Origin: Rhizophagus irregularis
Taxonomy: Eukaryota; Glomeromycota; Glomeromycetes; Glomerales; Glomeraceae
Direction of reading: 5' to 3'
DNA length: 64,000 nucleotides
Assembly: GCF_026210795.1 (NCBI RefSeq)
Contig: NC_089432.1
Span: 186,001 to 250,000 of the forward strand
Made by a program: the position numbers and the translations under genes
In this document: positions 10,454 through 21,427 of the stretch, one piece after another
How positions within the stretch are numbered: the stretch's first letter is position 1
Layout of the letters: each line of letters opens with the position of its first letter
Notes under the pieces: model-generated
Told to the model about the DNA's origin: nothing
The model's database searches: none
The model's input: only the letters and a program-made list of their open reading frames with translations

Positions 10454-13400
10454 ATGATAAGGAACAAAATTGATGAATTTGTTAACCCATATTATGCACA
10501 GCATAACCTTGCAAAATTATTTTATAATGGAGAAGTAACAGAAAAGAATTTAGATCATCGTGCAATGCATGATCTTGCAGAATTATATTATAATGGAAAA
10601 GGAGAAACCGAAAAAAATTTAGAAAAAGCCTTTTATTGGTTTCAAAAAGCGGTAGAAAATGGTAATATATGTGCAATGAATCATTTAGCTGTATGTTATA
10701 ACAATGGAGAAGGAACAGAAAAGAATTTAGAAAAGGCCTTTTATTGGTTTCAAAAAGCAGCAGAAAATGGTGATAAAGAAGCAATGTTTAATTTGGCTAT
10801 ATATTATGACAATGGTAAAGGAACAGAGAAGAATTTAGAAAAAGCCTTCTATTGGTATCAAAAGGCAGAAGAAAAAGGTCATGGAAATTCAATGTATAAT
10901 TTAGCTATATGCTATCAATATGGTAAAGGAACAGAAAAGAATTTAGAAAAGGCCTTTTATTGGTTTCAAAAAGCAGCAGAAAATGGTAATAAAGAAGCAA
11001 TGTTTAATTTGGCTATATGTTATAAAAATGAGAAAGGAACAGAAAAGAATTTAGAAAAAACCTTCTATTGGTTTAAAAAAGCAGCAGAAAAAGGTTATGA
11101 AAATTCAATGTATAATTTAGCTTTATGCTATCAATATGGTGATGGAACAGAAAAGAATTTAGAAAAAGCCTTTCATTGGTACCAAAAAGCAGCAGAAAAT
11201 GGTGATAAAGACGCAATGTTTATTTTGGCTATATGTTATTACAGTGGAGAAAGAACAGAAAAGAATTTAGAAAAAGCATTTTATTGGTTTCAAAAAGTAG
11301 CTGAAAATGGTCACACTAATGCAATAAAAATGGCCTTTTATTGGCATCAAAAATCAGCTGAAAATGGTAATGATAATGCAATGTTTAATTTGGCAATATG
11401 TTATAGAAATGGTAAAGGAACAGAAAAAAATATGGAAAAAGCTTTTTATTGGGTTCAAAAAGTAGCTGAAAATGATAATGATAGTGCTATGAATATTTTA
11501 GCTATGCATTATTATAATGGTGAAGGAACAGAAAAGAACTTAGAAAAGGCCTTTTATTGGATTAAAAAATCAGCTGAAAATGATAATAAGCAAGCACAAT
11601 ATATTCTTTCATTATTATATTATAATGGTAAAGGAACAGAGAAGAACTTAAAAAAAGCTTTTTATTGGTATCAAAAAGCAGCAGAAAATGGTCATATTAA
11701 TGCGATGTTTAATTTGGCAATGTGTTATTATAATGGAAAAGGAACAGAAAAGGATTTAGAAAAAGCCTTTTATTGGCATCAAAAGGCGGTTGAAAATGGT
11801 CATACTAATGCGACAAAAAAGTTTTTTTATTGGTGTCAGAAATCAGCTGAAAATGGGAATAAGGATGCAATGTCTGATTTAGCCATGTGTTATGAAAATG
11901 GAGAAGCAACAGGAAAGAATTTAGAAAAAGCCTTTGTTGGTATCAGAAAGAAACAGAAAATAGACACACTGATGCAATATTTAATTTGGCTATATGTTAT
12001 TACAATGGAAAAGGAACAGAAAAGAATTTAGAAAAAGCCTTTTATTGGCATCAAAAGGCAGCAGAAAATAGACACACTAATGCAATGTTTAATTTGCCTA
12101 GATGTTATGAAAATGGAGAAGGAACAGAAAAGAGTTTAGAAAAAGCTTTTTATTGGTATCAAAGTACAGCAGAAAATGGTAATAACCACTATGCTATGCA
12201 TGATTTAGCTGAATGTTATGAAAATGGAAAAGGAATTGAAAAGAACTTTGATAAAGCATTTGGCTGGTATCAAAGAGCAGCAGAAAATGGTAATAAATGT
12301 GCAATGAATCATTTAGCCAAGTGTTATGAAAATGGGAAAGGAACAGAAAAGAATTTAAAAAAAGCCTTTGATTGGTGTCAAAAAGCCGCAGAAAATGGTA
12401 ACATTAATGCAATGTTTAATTTGGCTATATGTTATGAAAATGGAGAAGGAACAGAAAAGAGTTTAGTAAAAGCTTTTTATTGGTATCAAAAAGCCGCAGA
12501 AAATGGTAACACTGGTGCAATGATTAATTTGGCTATATATTATGAAAATGGGGAAGGAACAGAAAAGATCTTTGATAAAGCATTTGGCTGGTATCAAAAA
12601 GCAGCAGAAAATGGTAATAAATGTGCAATGAATCATTTAGCCAAATGTTATAAAAATGGGAAAGGAACGGAAGTAAACCTAAAAAAAAGCTTTTTATTGG
12701 TATCAGAATGCAGCAGAAAATGGAAATGACCATTATGCTATGCATGATTTAGCTGAATGCTATGAAAATGGAGAAGGAACAGAAAAAAATTTAGAGAAAT
12801 CCTTTTATTGGTATCAAAAAGCAGCAGAAAATGGTAATAAATGTGCAATGAATCATTTGGCTGTATGCTATTACAATGGGGAAGGAACAGAAAAGAATTT
12901 AGAAAAAGCCTTTGATTGGTATCAAAAAGCCGCAGAAAATGGTATCACTAATGCAATGTTTAATTTGGCTATATATTATGAAAATGGAGAAAGAACAGAA
13001 AAGAATTTAAAAAAAGCCTTTGATTGGTATCAAAAAGCCACAGAAAATGGTAACACTAATGCAATGTTTAATTTGGCCATATGTTATGAAAATGGGGAAG
13101 GAACAGAAAAGAATTTTAAAAAAGCCTTTGATTGGTATCAAAAAGCTGCAGAAAATGGTAACACTGGTGCAATGTTTAATTTGGCTATATATTATGAAAA
13201 TGGGAAAGGAACAGAAAAGAATTTTAAAATAGCCTTTTATTGGTATCAAAAAGCCGCAGTAAATGGTAACGCTAATGCAATGTTTAATTTGGCTAGATAT
13301 TATGAAAATGGAGAAGGAACAGAAAAGAATTTAGAAAAATACTTCTATTGGAATCAAAAAGCAGCAGAAAAAGGTCATGAAAATTCAATGTATAATTTAG

Positions 13401-15160
13401 CTTTATGCTATCAATATGGTAATGGAACAGAAAAGAATTTAAAAAATACTTTTTATTGGTACCAAAAAGCAATTGAAACTGCACAAAATAATTCTAAAAC
13501 TAAAAATATAACTTATTGTTATATTCATGATTTAAATAGAAAGATAAAACTAATTAAGCCAATGAAAAGATTTATAATTGAATCAGAAGAAGAGAATTAT
13601 AATGAATGTCATGAATGCCATATGAAAAGAAGAGCTTCAAAAAAGAATCAACAAATTTGTATAATTTGTTATCAAGCAAAATTATTATATAAACAAAGTG
13701 GAAATGAAATTTTAGATGAATTCATCAAATATACACAAATTAATTTTGTTCAAGAATCTAGCAGAATGAAATTTATTTCATATGATCGATTTAAAAACAT
13801 AGAATTTATTAAAGCGGGAGGATTTAGTAAAATTTATAAAGCCACATGGATTGATGGACCACATAGTTGGAATGAAGAAAAAGAAGATTTTGAATATGAA
13901 GATCCTAATATAATAGTTGCTTTAAAACAACTTAATAACTCTGAAAATATTTCAATTGAGGAGTTAAAAGAGGTAAACAAATTATTTTATTTAATTTTAA
14001 CAATAATCTAATTTTTTTTTAGAAACTTACATTAATTTATAATTTCAGCTTTTAATGATTTATATTGCTGATTTAAATAATAATTTCATTAATTCTTCAC
14101 TTTATTTAAATGAATATTATGGAATTACTCAAAATCCCGATACTAAAAATTTTATTATCATTATGAAATATTATAAATTTGATTTGAGAAATTATATTAC
14201 AAGAAGTAAAGACTTTTATAATATTGAATGGAATAAAAAATTAAAAATACTCAGGTATATTGCCGAAGGACTTGATCATCTTCATAATCAAGATATTATT
14301 CATCGAGATTTGCATAGTGGAAATATTCTTTGTGAAAATGAAGATGATGTAGTAATAAGTGATTTAGGAATTAGTAAATCGGCATTGGGATCCACAAATG
14401 ATAGTAATGTATATGGTATTATTCCATATATGGCTCCAGAGATTTTGCAAGGTAAAGAATATACTACATCTTCAGATATTTACAGTTTTGGTATGATCAT
14501 GTGGGAACTTATGACAGGTAGATTACCATTTGAGGATCAAACTAAAGATGTTGGACTTGTGAGTAAAATATGTTACGATGGTCTTCTCCCTCCAATAATA
14601 GCCAATGCACCTAAGGATTATATTGAACTGATACAAAAATGCTGGAATTCTGATCCAATTAAAAGACCAAAAGCTGCTGATATAAATAAAAAGTTATATG
14701 ATATATTAGAAGAAGAAGTTAGTAATCCAACAGAAATTATAAAATCGTCAGATATTGCACCTATAGATAATCCAAAAAGTAAACAATTAAGCAATGAAAT
14801 ATTTACGATAATTTCAACACTAGGTAATTTAACCTGATTTATTAAATTGTTTATAATACTATTAAATTTAACACTTTTTGTTTAATTATTTAGTGCCACT
14901 TTATCCAAAAAATAATACAGGTAATTATTTACTGTATATTTTTTATGGTTTATGCTTTACATTATTAATAACTTTTTTTTAAAAAAATATGAAGGTGAAA
15001 AAAGAATGATTGAAAATAATCTGATTGAAGATACTAATTGTGGTATGTTTCGTTAAATTATCTTCGTATAACAAATTAAAGAAGTCAATATTAATGAACT
15101 TAATACTTTTTAGAATTTTGTTATAAAACGAAAGCAAATGAATTTGAAATTGATATTTAA
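10454..15160 (+). CDS. Multi-SLR protein kinase, two 1-bp frame breaks
   Basis: Exons read as 10454-13972, 14049-14823, 14894-14920, 14995-15042 and 15114-15160; all introns are GT..AG. About 29 SLR units of 36 residues (two of them half units) come first, with consensus AMFNLAICYENGEGTEKN then LEKAFYWYQKAAENG. A ribbon-like CHECH..CIICY follows near residue 1051, then a kinase domain: glycine loop AGGFSKIY (~1120), VALK, HRDLHSGN, DLG instead of DFG, and APE. By family it is a TKL-type Ser/Thr kinase with the SLR array as a docking scaffold. Two indels interrupt the frame: one base missing near 11937 (AAF then VGIR instead of a YWYQ context) and one extra A in an A8 run at 12681-12688. They cancel, so only about seven repeats are out of frame. 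Either assembly indels in a repetitive gene or a recent pseudogene would explain this. If both bases were normal the product would have about 1471 residues. Confidence 0.75.
14824..15160 (+). other. Micro-exon tail of the SLR kinase
   Basis: After the kinase domain the frame exits at 14824 through a GT. Three small exons can be read at 14894-14920 (27 nt), 14995-15042 (48 nt) and 15114-15160 (last, stop TAA). Every junction is phase 1, so each internal exon can be skipped without a frame change. The acceptor of the second one (TATGAAG) is weak. The reading is supported by the continuous frame and by the same phase pattern in the two other kinase genes. Confidence 0.6.
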
Positions 15161-15799
15161 AATGTAAAGTTTGAATTAGTAGACTTATTATTTATTAACT
15201 GTATATTGCAAATAAATTATATTTGAATTCATTATTATTTCTAAATTATGATATTACAAATTCGTAAATATTAGTATAGTACCTCCACCCTATTACGTAA
15301 TTGATTGTGAAACATAGATTAAATAAATTAGCCTTTTTTTTGACTTCATTTTTCCAAATTTTACATATTAATCATGAAATCACGTGAAGATATGCGTATC
15401 AAAAAATGTTTTTTTTTGAAATTTTTTAATCGTGTTATTCGTGTATTGTTTAATCATTATTCGTTTGTATTTGATAAATTATTTCTCAGTTCTTTAATTG
15501 TGTATTGTTTGTATTGTTTAATCATTTATTAATATCTGTATTATTAAATTTTCTTCATATTTTTATTGAATTCATTGAATTAGTACTCATATAATATAAT
15601 GTTTATTCATATAACATATTGTATATCTTAAATAAATGTAAATGTATTTATTAAATATTTATCCCACGGTCCTAGTTAAAATTTGTGATATTTTCACGGG
15701 TGGTGTTCATTTAAAAAGATGGGTAAAAAGTCTAATAAAAAGTCTTATCATTATTAGTCAAAATAAGCATATTAAAGGGCTTTATGGTACGGATACCGT

Positions 15800-15826
15800 G
15801 ATTTTCACGGCTGCGCCGTGAAAATC
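15800..15826. repeat. Perfect 12-bp inverted repeat, 3-nt loop
   Basis: GATTTTCACGGC, loop TGC, GCCGTGAAAATC. It is GC-rich at the centre in an AT-rich setting. About 110 bp upstream lies a related ATATTTTCACGGGTGG. It could be the remains of a palindromic element or a strong hairpin in a transcript; no function is assigned. Confidence 0.7.
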
Positions 15827-16949
15827 ATTCATCCAATTATGATTACGGCAGTAAAAAAATTGATGATTTCGTACCTACATATGTCAAGTGCATTTATTTT
15901 ATTTAAAATACAAGTTTTTAAAAAATAAAGATGAACAATTCGAATATTTCATCTCGAGAAATTTTAAAATAAGACAGATGTCAAAAAAGAGCAAAATATC
16001 GTATTAATTGAAGGCTTACGCACCTATTCGTAAATATAAAAAAGGTCTTTCATCTAAATAAAATTTATAATTTTTTATGAAATAGAACTGCAAATTTCAA
16101 ATAAATGTTTCGATAGATTTAGAGAATCAATATTAAAAAATTTATGTACTTTAAAAACTTATTTTTACAGCAAATTTATTACATTATTTTATGAACTGTT
16201 AAGGAAAATTTCTGGAAAAATTTTTATCTGATTTAATTAAATTTATATCTTTCTGCAAATCAATAATTTTCATGTGAAAGAAACATGGATTATTTTACAG
16301 GGTAACTGATTAAATCGACTCATTTCAGGGTACGGTCAAAATATAATTTGAATTGGACAAAAAAAAAATTTATTTAAATAAAAAAATTTATTTAACGGAA
16401 TTTTGTGCATAATTTATTAAATAAAATAAAAAATTGAGGACTGGAAAATTTTAATGTTTAATAATACCTTAATGTTGCATCTGACGCACGTCTCTATCAA
16501 CTGACGCAAATCGATACCTGAGACACATTTAAATATTATCGCGAAATCAACTTTTATCAGTCTACCACAATGATTATCCTTATGACTCTTTCTATGTTCT
16601 TGAAAATGATGTAGATTATAAAAAAAATCTTTAAAAAATTCGTTCTCCTGTGGAGCATATGAACTAATTTTTTTTATGTGATAAAAAAACGTTTAGAATA
16701 AGGAAAAGTCATATTAATGTATTAAACATATTTACAGGTTTCTCAACCTTTATCATCATTTTCTGGAGCATCGCCTAACTTTATAGTTGGTATGAATTCT
16801 GTAAATTCTGTAATCTTTATGAAATGACATACATTATCTATTTGTAATTGTTCCAAAAAAAAAAAATCTTGGATTATTAATACATCAATTCTCTGAATAA
16901 AGTGTTTCGAACCAGATTTAGCTTTTAAAACTTGATTTATTTTAACCTA

Positions 16950-17115
16950 TAATATATTCGGTTTCCTTCGATTCCTTCGGATTATTCATGAAACTAAGCA
17001 GCCGAACCTTCGGTTTCGGATTTATATATATCCAGTTCCTTCGTTTTATTCCGAATTTTAATTCGAATCGAAGGGAAATCAGATTTAAATCCGAAGGTTG
17101 AATATCGGTTCCAAA
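16950..17115. repeat. CCTTCGG-word palindromic patch
   Basis: Words such as CCTTCGATTCCTTCGG on the left and CGAATCGAAGGGAAATC and AATCCGAAGG on the right form overlapping inverted repeats over about 165 bp. This resembles the short-word palindromic elements at 3858, 46578 and 59929 in style but not in word. Confidence 0.5.
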
Positions 17116-18684
17116 CTCTACCAGGAAAGATATTGTATTGAAGAACTACGACGGTGTCTTGTAACAAATTTCCGATCTTAAAAATTTTTGGAGCTACTAG
17201 GTTATAATATTCTAAAGGGTTAGCAATGCTCATTAAGGAATATTTCGTGTGTTTATGCGACAAATTTACTAGAAATACAAAAATATTAATTCAAATACTA
17301 TTTGATTTTTTACGCACATATACTGAATTAAAAGACTTTAGTCACGTAAAATTAATTGTTAATGTTTAGAAAAATGATTAGCTTACCTGTTAGTGATGGT
17401 TGGAAATATTCTATTGATTTATTACCCGATTTTTGAGAGTGGTAAGGAACGAACCTTATATAATTTTAAATTCATTAATACGTAACCTGTATTATATTAT
17501 TGAAAATTACAAGAAAATACATTGGAGAGGGGATGTTCCAGGTAGAATTTGATTTGGATGACAGTTCAATTCTTTAAATTAGTGAGTTTTCTATATTGAG
17601 ATTTTTATTTTCTGTAATATTAATAGTTGAGTAAATTTATTCATCGTCCATAACGATGCTTTCTCTCTGGGCAAAATTACGTAATGTCAGCGTCATGTAC
17701 ATTTAAAGAGGGGAATGAAAAATAGATTTTTAAAAACAAAAAAATTTGTCCCCAGAATATCTATGAAAATGAAAAAGGGAGGGGTGAGACAAGGAGTGCG
17801 TGGCAAAATAGTAGCGATGAATCGTGTTCGATGAATAAATTATGTCTTTTAATTAAATACTGTATTTGTCTTTAAATAAATTCAGAATTATAATATAATT
17901 ACATTAACTATGAGACATTTATTATAAAATAAGGCGGTAAAAAATATTATATCGAAAATTCGTGATTGAATAACAGGGATGCGATTTATATATTAGTCAT
18001 CAATCAAGAATTTATGTACATTTTTTAGTAATAGAAAATATTGTTTTATAAGAAATGGAATTCTTTCCCCCAAAAGTAATCTTTATTTCATTTTTGCATT
18101 CATTTATAAATTGGGGCTTCGTTTAGTTTCATTTCAGGATTATTCTATCTTCTTTTTTCGAGGTTAAATGAGGTGATTGCTGGAAAAAGGGACCAAATCA
18201 ATGAAAAAAACAAATGTTTTGGCATATTCACATAGATGCAAACTTGATCATTTGATTCAGAACATTCATGATTTAAAAAGACATACGGACATAGTCTCAT
18301 AATATATGATATTCGGCATTTGGGACGAGTGTTAGAACAAGGGTCCAAATTGTAAAAAAAAAATTAGTATAAATATACTATATTTATTTATCTCTATTTT
18401 TATTTCTATTTCATGTTCATTTTGTATCTTTGTACAGTATCTATAATATACGACGATAAATTTTTATTAAGATAAAAATTAGGCAAATCGTTGAAACGGT
18501 CAAATAATAAATAAATAAATAAATTAATAATAACTAACAACACTTTACGGAACTATTTTTTTCGTCAAAAATAAATTTGACTGCGCCAAGTGATCGACAT
18601 AACATTTTTTTGACACAGGAGTGACAGGACGCAGGGAAAATTATTTTTTTGTTGTACAATTATTTCGTACTACATTACTTTGCT

Positions 18685-18703
18685 TAATAAAAATATGCAG
18701 TAT
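18685..18703 (+). promoter_or_regulatory. Core promoter motif of SLR gene B
   Basis: AATAAAAATATGCAGTATCA matches the family core AAATAAATATGCAGTG with a few changes and stands about 60 bp before the start codon. A CT-rich TTCTTCCCCCA stretch and AGAATTATTATT lie between, as in member C. Confidence 0.5.
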
Positions 18704-18754
18704 CATATTTCGTAATTTAAATTTCTTCCCCCATAGAATTATTATTATTTCACA

Positions 18755-19801
18755 ATGGCCGATAATATTACAAATAATAGCAATTATACTAAATTATCAA
18801 ATAAACAACAACTAAATTCGGATATACCAAATACTAATAATGATTCATTAGAATTATCTCAAATCATTCGAAATTTTTTTAAAGTAAATATAAAGGAAGT
18901 AGAACCCACAACTCATAAAAATATTAATGAAAATATTTTGGAAGGGGATTTAAGTTTTATAGCTGATGAATTAGTTGATCTCATTTTTACGGATTTTAAC
19001 AAAGGAAAAGAAGGAAGAGTAAGAAGGAAAAATGTTTTTAATTATATTAATAATTACAAGATAAATTCACAAGAAATCTATGATTGGTTATTACATAATC
19101 AAACTAGTTCAAATTTCACTTATTTACTTGGATATTTTAATTATTATGGAATTGGAATTGATATTAATAAGAAAAATGCATTTAAATTATGTCAAATTGC
19201 AGTAGAATTAGAAAATGATGCAGCTAAATTTGAAATAGCTAATATGTATATAGATGGTGATGGTGCTGATAAAGATCATGATAAAGCTTTTGAATTATCA
19301 AAAAATTTAGCAAAAAATGAATATCCTTGTGGAATAAATTTATTAGCATATTGTTATGAACATGGAATTGGGACTGAAGTTAATGAACAAAAAGCATTTG
19401 AATTATATAAAAAGGTGGCAGATTTAGGGAATTTACATGGAATATGTAATTTAGGAGTTTGTTATGAAAATGGAATTGGAACTGATATTGATGAAGAAAA
19501 AGCATTTAAATTATATCAAGCAGCAGCAAATTTAGGATATTCATATGGAGTAAATAATTTAGGATGTTGTTATAATTATGGAATTGGAATTGATTTTGAT
19601 GAAGAAACGGCATTTGGATTATATCAAAAAGCAGCAAATTCAGGAAACGAATATGCACAATATAATCTCGCTATAATGTATGAACATGGAAAAGTAGTTG
19701 AAGAAAATATGGAAAAGGCCATTTATTGGTTTAAAAAATGTGCTGATCAAGGGCATCAAGATGCTAAAAAGAAATTAATGAGTTTTCAGATAAACTATTA
19801 A
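18755..19801 (+). CDS. Sel1-like-repeat protein (member B, 6 SLRs)
   Basis: An intronless protein of 348 residues. A polar leader of about 40 residues (LSNKQQL is shared with D, F and H) precedes the N-domain with VEPTTHKNI, LEGDLSFIA, FNKGKE and WLLHNQ. Six SLRs follow: YLLGYFNYYGIG, ANMYIDGDG, AYCYEHGIG, GVCYENGIG, GCCYNYGIG and AIMYEHGK, with a final YWFKKCADQG. It is a predicted cytosolic scaffold without a signal peptide or membrane segment. It is the first gene of the 18.7-46.4 kb cluster and is more diverged from the E-K group than they are from each other (RRKNVFNY where others have RKKFVLDY). Confidence 0.85.
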   Translation: MADNITNNSNYTKLSNKQQLNSDIPNTNNDSLELSQIIRNFFKVNIKEVEPTTHKNINENILEGDLSFIADELVDLIFTDFNKGKEGRVRRKNVFNYINNYKINSQEIYDWLLHNQTSSNFTYLLGYFNYYGIGIDINKKNAFKLCQIAVELENDAAKFEIANMYIDGDGADKDHDKAFELSKNLAKNEYPCGINLLAYCYEHGIGTEVNEQKAFELYKKVADLGNLHGICNLGVCYENGIGTDIDEEKAFKLYQAAANLGYSYGVNNLGCCYNYGIGIDFDEETAFGLYQKAANSGNEYAQYNLAIMYEHGKVVEENMEKAIYWFKKCADQGHQDAKKKLMSFQINY

Positions 19802-20680
19802 TTATTATATGAGTCAAATATTACCGAAATTCGGTTATTCATGTTTTCGTATAGCACATTGGTTCATCACTACAGTACAATATTGAAACTCACGCAAAAA
19901 GCATTATTATAATTTATTTATTTTTCATTTTACGACAGCAAGTTGTGTTATATAATTAGTTATTATAGTGGTGTATTTTATGTTATAATTTTCTTATAAA
20001 TAAACTTTTTTAGTTTCTTGTATTAATATGTATATGAGGATTCTATTAATAGGACTTCATCTTTCAATCTCAGAATACTTTCTGAAAAGTAATGTTAAAA
20101 GAAAATAATAAACATGAACAAATATTAAATGTAATATAAAAGATTCCCATTGTCCCCCCAAGTACTGATCAATTGAAACTGAATTGATGTCAAGCTGATG
20201 AAAAGATTCGATAATCGATTCCAATCCCAAGAATTGACTAGATTTAATTGGTCATAAATTTTTGATAAAGATCGACTGAAATCTATTAACAATTACTTGT
20301 CGAGTAAACAATAATTGAACAATTAATTTAGCAATTAATCGATCCATTTTTTATATCGTAAATAATAAATTTTGTAATCAAGTGTAAAATAATATAGGGT
20401 ACATTCGTAAAATTAAAATAAATTTCGTATTGTCCGATATGCCGATATGGGGAGTAAAATCTTACATGTCGTTAATTTATTTTTGTTACATATATATTGT
20501 GATTTAATAATCTGTCAATATATTTAGAAGTTAGAACCTTGAGCAATTATATAAAGAGAATTTTACAGGTTGGATACGTGATATAGCCGAAAAAGGAAGG
20601 ATCCACACATGATTTTACAGAAAGACTTGTTAGATTGGCGTAAAAAAAATTAATTATTTCTATAACAGATTAGTGATTAA
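19802..20680. other. Intergenic between SLR genes B and C
   Basis: About 880 bp with no gene. It contains a patch at 20165-20345 of overlapping AATTGA and TCAATT words, giving short imperfect palindromes; otherwise nothing is recognised. Confidence 0.4.
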
Positions 20681-20724
20681 GTACTGCAGTACTACGATCC
20701 AAAATAAATATGCAGTGTAAAAAT
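20681..20724 (+). promoter_or_regulatory. Core promoter module of SLR gene C
   Basis: GTACTGCAGTACTACGATCC is followed by AAAATAAATATGCAGTGTAA. The CTGCAGTA half and the AAATAAATATGCAGTGTAA half of the family core are both present, 53 bp before the start codon. The upstream ACTGCGGTGACACAA block is not seen. Confidence 0.6.
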
Positions 20725-20776
20725 CAAGCATTATTTCATTTTAAAATTTCTTTCTCCAGTAGAATTATTACCTGTA

Positions 20777-21427
20777 ATGAATGATAACACTAAAGTACAA
20801 GATGCTTACAAATATTATCAACCAGATAATAATTACCTTGAATTATCAAATTTTTATAAAGTAAATGTAATGGAAATAAAACCTACAACTCAAGATATTA
20901 ACGAAAACATTTTTGAAGAAGATTTAAGTGACGTAATTGATAAATTGGTTAATCTTTACTTTGAAGAAACGAATAAAGGAAAGGAGGAAAGAGAAAGAAA
21001 AAAATTTGTTCTTGATTATTTTAATGATTGTAAAATTAATTTACAAGAAATCTATAATTAGCTTCTAAATAATCAAACTAGTTCAAATTCTATTTATTTG
21101 TTTGGATATTTTAATTATCATGGAATTGGAACTGATATAAACAAGCAAATTGCACTTGGATTATATCAAAAAGCAGCAGAATTAGAGAATTTTGTAGCTC
21201 AATTTGATCTTGCTTGTATGTATTTATATGGAGCGGGTACTGATAAGAATTATAATAAAGCTTTTAAATTACTTGAAAAATTATCAAGAAGGAAACATAC
21301 ATATGGAATGAAATGGTTAGGCCATTGTTATAAATTTGGATATGGAACTGTAAAAAATATGGATAAAGCGACTTATTGGTATAAAAAATCTTCTAGTCTA
21401 GGAAGTAAATATGTTTTAAATAATTAA
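20777..21427 (+). pseudogene. Short SLR gene C with in-frame stop
   Basis: One frame runs from ATG 20777 to TAA 21427 except for a TAG at 21059-21061, exactly where every relative has TGG in the W of WLLNNQ, so a single G to A change explains it. Upstream is the N-domain (IKPTTQDI, FEEDLSDVI, TNKGKE, FVLDYFNDCKINLQEIYN). Downstream are three SLRs (YLFGYFNYHGIG, ACMYLYGAG, GHCYKFGYG) and a terminal YWYKKSS. With the stop read through it would be about 216 residues, the same short layout as member D. The rest of the frame is intact, so the lesion is recent, or it is an assembly error or a strain allele. Confidence 0.8.

Larger units (their letters stand above)
15161..18680. other. 3.5-kb gene-free interval
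   Basis: No gene is supported. It holds a perfect hairpin at 15800-15826, a degenerate CCTTCGG-rich patch at 16950-17115, and otherwise AT-rich sequence. Frames on the minus strand at 16994-17263 and 18145-18348 have no family features and the first lies in the low-complexity patch. Confidence 0.45.

Noticed and set aside
10482-13484. Several open frames on the minus strand and in other plus frames across the SLR array of the first kinase
   Set aside because: They repeat with the 108-bp period of the array and only mirror it (LLFETNKRPF-type repeats). They are shadows of the repeat-coding strand.
10454-13490. CRISPR-like or satellite array
   Set aside because: The 108-bp period codes for 36-residue Sel1-like repeats without spacers; it is a coding repeat in a eukaryotic gene.
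14021-14048. Earlier acceptor AG at 14021-14022 for intron 1 of the first kinase
   Set aside because: It would lead to a stop after ten codons; the AG at 14047-14048 keeps the frame into LLMIYIADLN and the kinase lobe.
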